Source: JBLKSS01 sp047607725 (lineage in GTDB: Bacteria; Pseudomonadota; Gammaproteobacteria; Enterobacterales; Enterobacteriaceae). From it: 12,809 nucleotides of DNA. Every line of letters starts with the position of its first letter. Position 1 is the first letter of the stretch. A program made the position numbers and the translations under genes. The notes under the pieces are model-generated. The model made no database searches, was not told the DNA's origin, and saw nothing but the letters and a program-made list of their open reading frames with translations. The DNA lies in contig NZ_JBLKSS010000148.1 in NCBI RefSeq assembly GCF_047607725.1, positions 1 to 12,809 of the forward strand, read 5' to 3'. Of the stretch, positions 7,955-12,809 are shown piece after piece.

Positions 7955-9049
7955 ATGGCTCTGTCGCGTCTGTTGATTCGTGATTTTCGTAACATCGCCT
8001 CCGCAGATTTGTCCTTGGCCGCCGATTTCAACTTTCTGGTGGGTGCCAACGGCAGCGGTAAAACCAGCGTTTTGGAGGCGATTTACACGCTTGGCCACGG
8101 CCGCGCGTTTCGCAGTTTGCAATCCGGGCGGGTTATACGCCATGAGCAGCCGGAATTCGTGCTGCATGGGCGTATTGATGCCGGACAGCTGGACGCGCGC
8201 GCGACTTCGGTGGGGCTGTCGCGCAATCGACTGGGCGACAGCACGGTGCGTATTGACGGCAGCGACGGCCATAAAGTGGCGGAACTGGCCCAACTCTTAC
8301 CGATGCAGCTGATTACGCCGGAGGGGTTTACGCTGCTCAACGGCGGCACCAAATACCGGCGCGCATTTATGGACTAGGGCTGTTTCCATAATGAACCGGG
8401 TTTTTTTACCGTATGGAGCAACCTGCTCCGGTTGCTGAAACAGCGCAATGCCGCCCTGCGTCAGGTCAGCCGTTATCAGCAGCTGTGCGCATGGGATCAG
8501 AAGCTAATACCGCTGGCGAATCGTATCAGTGAATGGCGCGCCGACTACAGCGAGGCTATCGCGACGGATATTACCGCCACCTGCGCGCAATTTTTGCCGG
8601 AGTTTCGCCTCGACTTCCGCTTCCAACGCGGCTGGGACAAAGAAAGCGATTTTGGCGAGCTGTTGGAACGCCAGTTCGAGCGCGATCGCGCGCTGACCTA
8701 CACCGCATCGGGTCCTCATAAAGCGGATTTCCGTATCCGCGCCGAAGGCGTACCGGTGGAGGATATTCTGTCGCGCGGTCAGCTGAAATTATTAATGTGC
8801 GCTCTGCGTTTGGCGCAGGGCGAATTCCTTATCCACCGGAACGGGCGGCGTTGTCTGTATCTTATCGATGACTTCGCGTCCGAACTGGACACCGGACGCC
8901 ACCGCTTATTGGCGGAGCGTCTAAAAGCCACCCACGCCCAGGTTTTCGTCAGCGCGGTCAGCGCGGATTAAATCCGTGATATTACCGATGAAAAGGGCAA
9001 GATGTTCAAGGTGGAACAGGGTAAAATAAGCCTCCAATCCGAAGTTTAA
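7955..9049 (+). pseudogene. recF: Broken recF: RecFOR recombination-repair protein with two nonsense codons
   Basis: RecF is an SMC-like ATPase that with RecO and RecR loads RecA at single-strand gaps. The full-length frame is uninterrupted in phase for 365 codons from ATG 7955 (MALSRLLIRDFRN) to TAA 9047, but has two internal stops. TAG at 8375-8377 (codon 141) replaces the Trp of the conserved DWGCFHNEPGFF, a G-to-A change. TAA at 8969-8971 (codon 339) falls in the segment before DITDEKGKMF, probably a former CAA. Walker A (GANGSGKT, 30-37) comes before the first stop; the SRGQLK signature (about 273-278) and Walker B LIDD (about 303-306) come after it, so the truncated product cannot form the ATPase. 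A second open piece covers 8432-8971 in the same frame. The remaining sequence is well conserved, so the loss looks recent. Confidence 0.95.
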
Positions 9050-9067
9050 AATGAGCGGGAAACGTTG

Positions 9068-11476
9068 ATGTCGAATTCTTATGACTCCTCAAGTATCAAA
9101 GTACTCAAAGGACTGGACGCGGTGCGCAAGCGCCCGGGTATGTATATCGGCGATATCGATGATGGTACCGGTCTGCATCATATGGTATTCGAGGTTGTGG
9201 ACAACGCTATCGACGAAGCTCTTGCTGGTCACTGTAAAGAAATCGTGGTCATGATCCACGAGGACAATTCGGTTTCCGTCCAGGATGATGGTCGCGGTAT
9301 TCCGACCGGCATTCACGAAGAAGAGGGCGTATCCGCCGCCGAAGTCATCATGACCGTGCTGCATGCGGGCGGGAAGTTCGACGACAACTCCTATAAGGTG
9401 TCGGGCGGCCTGCACGGCGTCGGTGTGTCGGTGGTGAACGCCCTGTCGGAAAAACTCGAGCTGATGATAAAACGCGAAGGCAAAGTGCATCAGCAGACCT
9501 ATCATGGCGGCGTGCCCCAATCGCCGCTGGAAGTGGTGGGTGAAACCGATCAGACCGGCACCACAGTGCGGTTCTGGCCGAGCTTTGCCACTTTCACCAA
9601 TAATACCGAATTCCAATACGAAATCCTGGCCAAGCGGCTGCGTGAGTTGTCCTTCCTCAACTCCGGGGTGTCTATCCGTTTGCAGGACAAGCGCAACGAC
9701 AAAGAAGACCACTTCCATTACGAAGGCGGCATTAAGGCTTTCGTGGAATATCTGAACAAGAACAAAACCCCTATCCACCCGAACGTGTTCTATTTTTCCA
9801 CTGAAAAAGACAGTATCGGCGTGGAAATCGCGCTGCAATGGAACGACGGGTTCCAGGAAAATATTTATTGCTTCACCAACAATATTCCCCAGCGCGACGG
9901 CGGTACACATTTGGCCGGCTTCCGCGCTGCTATGACCCGTACGCTGAATTCCTATATGGATAAAGAAGGCTACAGCAAGAAGGCCAAAGTCAGCGCCACC
10001 GGCGACGACGCCCGTGAAGGCCTTATCGCCGTCGTTTCGGTTAAGGTGCCGGATCCGAAGTTCTCTTCCCAAACCAAGGACAAGCTGGTTTCCTCGGAGG
10101 TGAAATCCGCGGTGGAGTCGCTGATGAACGAACGGCTGGTGGAATATCTGCTGGAAAATCCCAACGACGCCAAAATCGTGGTGGGTAAAATCATCGATGC
10201 CGCCCGCGCCCGTGAAGCCGCCCGTAAGGCGCGCGCGATGACCCGCCGTAAGGGGGCGCTGGATCTGGCCGGTTTGCCCGGTAAGCTGGCGGACTGCCAG
10301 GAACGCGATCCGGCGCTGTCCGAACTGTACCTGGTGGAGGGTGATTCCGCCGGTGGTTCGGCCAAGCAGGGCCGTAACCGCAAAAATCAGGCGATATTAC
10401 CGCTGAAAGGGAAGATTCTTAACGTTGAAAAAGCCCGTTTTGACAAAATGCTCTCTTCCCAGGAAGTCGCCACGCTGATAACCGCTCTTGGCTGCGGCAT
10501 CGGCCGCGATGAATATAATCCGGATAAGCTGCGCTACCACAATATCATTATCATGACCGATGCCGACGTCGATGGCTCGCATATCCGCACCCTGTTGTTA
10601 ACCTTCTTTTATCGTCAGATGCCGGAAATTATCGAGCGCGGCCATGTGTTTATCGCCCAGCCGCCGCTTTATAAAGTCAAGAAGGGCAAGCAGGAGCAAT
10701 ATATTAAAGATGACGAGGCGATGGATCAGTATCAGATAGCGCTGGCGATGGATGGCGCCACGCTGCACGCCAACGCCCATGCCCCGGCACTGGTCGGCGA
10801 GCCGCTGGAGAATCTGGTCGCCGAGCATTATGCCGTGCAAAAGATGATTGGCCGCATGGAGCGCCGCTTCCCGCGTGCGCTGCTTAACCATCTGATTTAT
10901 CAGCCGGCATTGACCGAAGCGCAGCTGCATCAGCAGGTCACAAGCTGGATCGCGTCGCTGGTGCAAGCGCTGAACGATAACGAGAAGCACGGCAGCAGCT
11001 ATAGCTTCAAAGTGCAGGAAAATCGCGAGCGCCAGCTGTTCGAGCCGCTGCTGCGCGTGCGGACGCATGGCGTCGATACCGATTATCTGCTGGATTACGA
11101 TTTTATCCACGGCGGTGAGTATCGCAAACTGGCGACGCTTGGCGAAAAGCTCAGCGATCTTATCGAGGCGGATGCCTATATCGAGCGCGGTGAACGCCGC
11201 CAGCCGGTCACCAGCTTTGAACAGGCGCTGGAATGGCTGGTGAAAGAGTCGCGCCGCGGCTTGGCGGTGCAGCGCTATAAAGGTCTGGGCGAGATGAATC
11301 CCGAACAGCTGTGGGAAACCACCATGGACCCGGATAGCCGGCGCATGTTGCGCGTCACGGTGAAAGACGCCATCGCCGCCGATCAGCTCTTTACCACGCT
11401 GATGGGGGATGCGGTCGAGCCACGGCGCGCGTTTATTGAAGAAAACGCGCTAAAGGCGGCGAATATCGATATTTGA
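9068..11476 (+). CDS. gyrB: DNA gyrase subunit B
   Basis: GyrB is the ATPase/TOPRIM subunit of gyrase, which introduces negative supercoils. The ATG at 9068 gives 802 residues starting MSNSYDSSSIKVLKGLD (E. coli 804); a TTG one codon earlier is not needed. GHKL ATPase motifs are present: Glu42 and Asn46 in FEVVDNAIDEAL, Asp73 in DDGRGIP, and the lid GGLHGVGVSVVNALS. The TOPRIM domain has EGDSAGGSAKQGR (Glu424 in E. coli numbering) and TDADVDGSHI; the quinolone-resistance-region Asp and Lys are wild type. The two-residue shortfall lies in the insert domain, near TEAQLHQQVTSW. The end EENALKAANIDI is intact. It follows the dead recF by 18 bases and is the last gene before a terminator. Confidence 0.98.
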   Translation: MSNSYDSSSIKVLKGLDAVRKRPGMYIGDIDDGTGLHHMVFEVVDNAIDEALAGHCKEIVVMIHEDNSVSVQDDGRGIPTGIHEEEGVSAAEVIMTVLHAGGKFDDNSYKVSGGLHGVGVSVVNALSEKLELMIKREGKVHQQTYHGGVPQSPLEVVGETDQTGTTVRFWPSFATFTNNTEFQYEILAKRLRELSFLNSGVSIRLQDKRNDKEDHFHYEGGIKAFVEYLNKNKTPIHPNVFYFSTEKDSIGVEIALQWNDGFQENIYCFTNNIPQRDGGTHLAGFRAAMTRTLNSYMDKEGYSKKAKVSATGDDAREGLIAVVSVKVPDPKFSSQTKDKLVSSEVKSAVESLMNERLVEYLLENPNDAKIVVGKIIDAARAREAARKARAMTRRKGALDLAGLPGKLADCQERDPALSELYLVEGDSAGGSAKQGRNRKNQAILPLKGKILNVEKARFDKMLSSQEVATLITALGCGIGRDEYNPDKLRYHNIIIMTDADVDGSHIRTLLLTFFYRQMPEIIERGHVFIAQPPLYKVKKGKQEQYIKDDEAMDQYQIALAMDGATLHANAHAPALVGEPLENLVAEHYAVQKMIGRMERRFPRALLNHLIYQPALTEAQLHQQVTSWIASLVQALNDNEKHGSSYSFKVQENRERQLFEPLLRVRTHGVDTDYLLDYDFIHGGEYRKLATLGEKLSDLIEADAYIERGERRQPVTSFEQALEWLVKESRRGLAVQRYKGLGEMNPEQLWETTMDPDSRRMLRVTVKDAIAADQLFTTLMGDAVEPRRAFIEENALKAANIDI

Positions 11477-11499
11477 CGGCTGATACAGACCTATCCGAC

Positions 11500-11528
11500 A
11501 TCCGGGACTCACCTCCCGGATTTTTTTT
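11500..11528 (+). terminator. Rho-independent terminator after gyrB
   Basis: ATCCGGGA (11500-11507) and TCCCGGAT (11514-11521) form an 8-bp stem with a 6-base loop, followed by eight T's ending at 11528. It lies 24 bases beyond the gyrB stop and closes the dnaA-dnaN-recF-gyrB transcript. Confidence 0.9.
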
Positions 11529-11721
11529 GCCACGCTTTCACCGACGAGGGGGCGTTAGGCCGCCGCGGGCGGCGGGCTATCTCACCGGTTTTGGCCAGAA
11601 TGGCGTCCTATTTTACCGGGCTTGCCGGCGCACCGCTTAATAAAATTGCCTCCCCCTTGTCATTGTCCCGAATTATCCCTGGCGGATGCTATGGTGGTGT
11701 CGGTCGCCAATAGCGCCGGCG
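11529..11721. other. Gene-free spacer between gyrB and yidA
   Basis: No protein is recognisable on either strand. A GC-rich hairpin (GCCGCC 11559-11564, GGCGGC 11568-11573) has no U-tract. From memory, E. coli carries yidB between gyrB and yidA; no part of YidB can be read here, so it is deleted or never lay here. Confidence 0.5.
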
Positions 11722-11745
11722 CGACAACGGTTGACAGCGTTGTCG
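11722..11745. promoter_or_regulatory. 24-bp inverted repeat, candidate operator over the yidA -35
   Basis: CGACAACG (11722-11729) and CGTTGTCG (11738-11745) are perfect 8-bp arms with an 8-base spacer. The spacer contains the TTGACA -35 hexamer, so a dimeric protein bound here would block RNA polymerase. No known operator consensus is recognised. Confidence 0.5.
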
Positions 11746-11758
11746 GGTCATATAGGCT
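11731..11758 (+). promoter_or_regulatory. Likely yidA promoter
   Basis: A perfect -35, TTGACA (11731-11736), is followed after 16 bases by TAGGCT (11753-11758), which keeps the key T, A and final T of the -10. Transcription would start near 11765, about 75 bases upstream of yidA and well past the gyrB terminator. Confidence 0.55.
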
Positions 11759-11839
11759 AAAGTGACCGCTGCCCTAAAGCAGTTAAAAACAAGCGGCAGG
11801 CATCAGATTTATGCTTGTGGCGCAATCCAAGAGGATGCG

Positions 11840-12632
11840 ATGGCGATAAAATTGATTGCAATTGATATGGACGGGACGCTGTTAAATCATAAACACGAAA
11901 TTACCCCGGCGGTAAAAGACACTATCGGCGTGGCGCGCGGCAAGGGCGTTTACGTTGCGCTGGCCGACCGGCAGGCCCTATATCGGTATAGAACGGTATC
12001 TCATGGAGCTGGATTTACAAGCAGAGGGGAATTTCTGTATTACCAATAACGGCGCGCTGGTACAGCGGACGGTCGACGGGTCGTGTATTTCGCAAACGGT
12101 GCTTGATATTAACGATTATCGCTACCTGGAGGCTTTATCCCGGCAGCTTGAGGTCCATTTCCTCGCGCGGGATTTCGATACGCTTTACACCGCAAATCGC
12201 GATATTAGCCGCTATACGGTCTATGAGGCCTCATTAACCGGCATGCCTTTCAAGTTTCGCACCGTTGCGGAAATGGACGCCTCCCTACGCTTCCCGAAAG
12301 TCATGATGATAGACGACCCCTATATTCTGGATGCGGCCATCAAACGCATTCCGCAGGAAGCGTTCGAGCGTTATACCATCATGAAAAGCGAGCCCTATTA
12401 TCTGGAATTACTAAGTAAACAGGCCAATAAGGGCACGGTGGTAAAAGCATTGGCGGAACATCTGGGATTGGATCGCGATGAGGTGATGACCTTTGGCGAT
12501 CAGGCCAACGATCTGGCGATGATTGAGTATGCCGGCACCGGCGTTGCGATGGGTAATGCCATCGACGAAATCAAAGCCGCCAGTCAATTCGTCACCCAGA
12601 CCAATCTGGAAGATGGGGTGGCGCTGGCCATT
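11840..12632 (+). pseudogene. yidA: Broken yidA: HAD-family (Cof-type) sugar phosphatase
   Basis: YidA is a cytoplasmic HAD phosphatase acting on sugar phosphates. The ATG at 11840 (AGAGG 7 bases upstream) starts MAIKLIAIDMDGTLLNHKHEITPAV with nucleophile Asp9 and acid/base Asp11. After about 41 codons the frame is lost: removing one C at 11964-11965 restores LATGRPYIGIERYL, and the rest of YidA then reads on in the other frame (NGALVQ, LYTANRDIS, KVMMIDDP, NKGTVVKAL, GDQANDLAMIEYAGTGVAMGNA). Homology ends at GVALAI (12632), where an insertion-sequence end replaces the last half-dozen codons. The shifted frame runs on into inserted DNA until TGA at 12792-12794. It is thus doubly damaged: a +1 frameshift and a C-terminal truncation. 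A sequencing error could mimic the frameshift but not the truncation. Confidence 0.9.
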
Positions 12633-12767
12633 TGCAGATTCCGACGTATCCGATCATTTGTTCCGGCAACATCCGATCAGTTATTCCGATATTTTCCGAT
12701 CACCCATTCCAGTGATATTCGATCACGTGTTCGCTTATCTTCTGACTCAGTTTTAGTCTATTTTTCC
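12633..12767 (+). mobile_element. IS21-like left end, itself interrupted
   Basis: The yidA sequence ends abruptly at TGCAGATTCCG. From there a ladder of short direct repeats runs for about 100 bases, the pattern of multiple transposase-binding sites at IS21-family ends; IS21-type elements with a TGCAGATTCC start are, as I recall, known from gammaproteobacteria. Only 135 bases remain, with no istA start before a second element begins at 12768. The family call rests on end structure only. Confidence 0.55.
12639..12729 (+). repeat. Four 22-23-bp tandem repeats at the element end
   Basis: Units start at 12639, 12661, 12684 and 12707. Each has the form TTCC, then 6-7 variable bases, then TCCGATCA (TTCGATCA in the fourth), then 4 variable bases. 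A fifth, degenerate unit may start at 12730. The spacing of about two helical turns puts all sites on one face of the DNA, as expected for an array bound by a transposase. Confidence 0.8.
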
Positions 12768-12809
12768 GTAAGCGCCCCGTGGAGGACGTCTTGAATTATT
12801 GGTGGGTTT
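12768..12809 (+). mobile_element. End of a second insertion sequence, same element as at the left edge
   Basis: The sequence from 12768 begins GTAAGCGCCCCGTGGAGG and runs off the window. The reverse complement of the left edge begins with the same 12 bases and agrees as far as its masked calls allow, while flanks on the window side differ, marking 12768 as the element boundary. The GTAAGCG terminus suggests the IS66 family, tentatively. It lies inside the IS21-like end, an insertion within an insertion. No transposase is in view. Confidence 0.6.

Noticed and set aside
8432..8971. A separate 179-residue gene after recF
   Set aside because: It is the continuation of recF in the same frame after the premature TAG, not an independent gene.
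9089..10072. 327-codon minus-strand open frame inside gyrB
   Set aside because: It is antisense to a fully conserved gyrB frame and its sequence is the mirror of that coding, with no independent protein signature.
12791..12809. A new gene starting at TTG 12791 (reads NYWWV) behind GGAGG, possibly a restriction-type protein
   Set aside because: Only six codons are visible and the stretch is part of the repeated element terminus shared with the left edge, so the apparent ribosome binding site and start are probably incidental.

Overview
This is the dnaA/gyrB core region of an enterobacterial chromosome (Gammaproteobacteria, Enterobacterales). DnaA, DnaN, GyrB, MnmE, YidC, YidD, RnpA and L34 are close to what I remember of the E. 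coli proteins in length and sequence. The order, with mnmE-yidC-yidD-rnpA-rpmH diverging from dnaA-dnaN-recF-gyrB-yidA, is the standard enteric one. Broken genes beside perfectly kept ones, plus insertion-sequence ends at both edges, suggest a lineage in early genome decay. A Sodalis-type insect symbiont is my best guess. That is inference from memory, not a search result.

Left edge (1-536): poly-C and N-masked bases, then the end of an insertion sequence that cuts off a LevR/DgaR-type sigma-54 activator gene (minus strand). Bases 537-948 hold no gene I recognise. Minus-strand block (949-4790): mnmE, a strong terminator, then the yidC-yidD-rnpA-rpmH ribosome/RNase P/membrane-insertion operon, read from a near-consensus sigma-70 promoter at 4901-4929. 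Divergent control region (4791-5430): rpmH leader, 11 GATC sites, a perfect DnaA box with a near-consensus partner, and a likely dnaA promoter. Plus-strand block: dnaA, dnaN, recF and gyrB, ending in a terminator; then yidA behind its own promoter with a palindrome over the -35.

Two of the ten genes in the core block (mnmE to yidA) are dead. recF has two in-frame nonsense codons but no frameshift. yidA has a one-base insertion near codon 42 and has also lost its last few codons to an IS21-like element. Replication, topology, tRNA-modification and translation genes are intact.

The most unusual result is at the edges. The right edge (from 12768) is an insertion-sequence end beginning GTAAGCGCCCCG, sitting inside the IS21-like end (IS within IS). 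The reverse complement of the masked left edge matches it: 12 called bases are identical, and over the next 26 positions the called G's coincide exactly with the G's on the right. The whole dnaA-gyrB segment therefore lies between two inverted copies of one mobile element.
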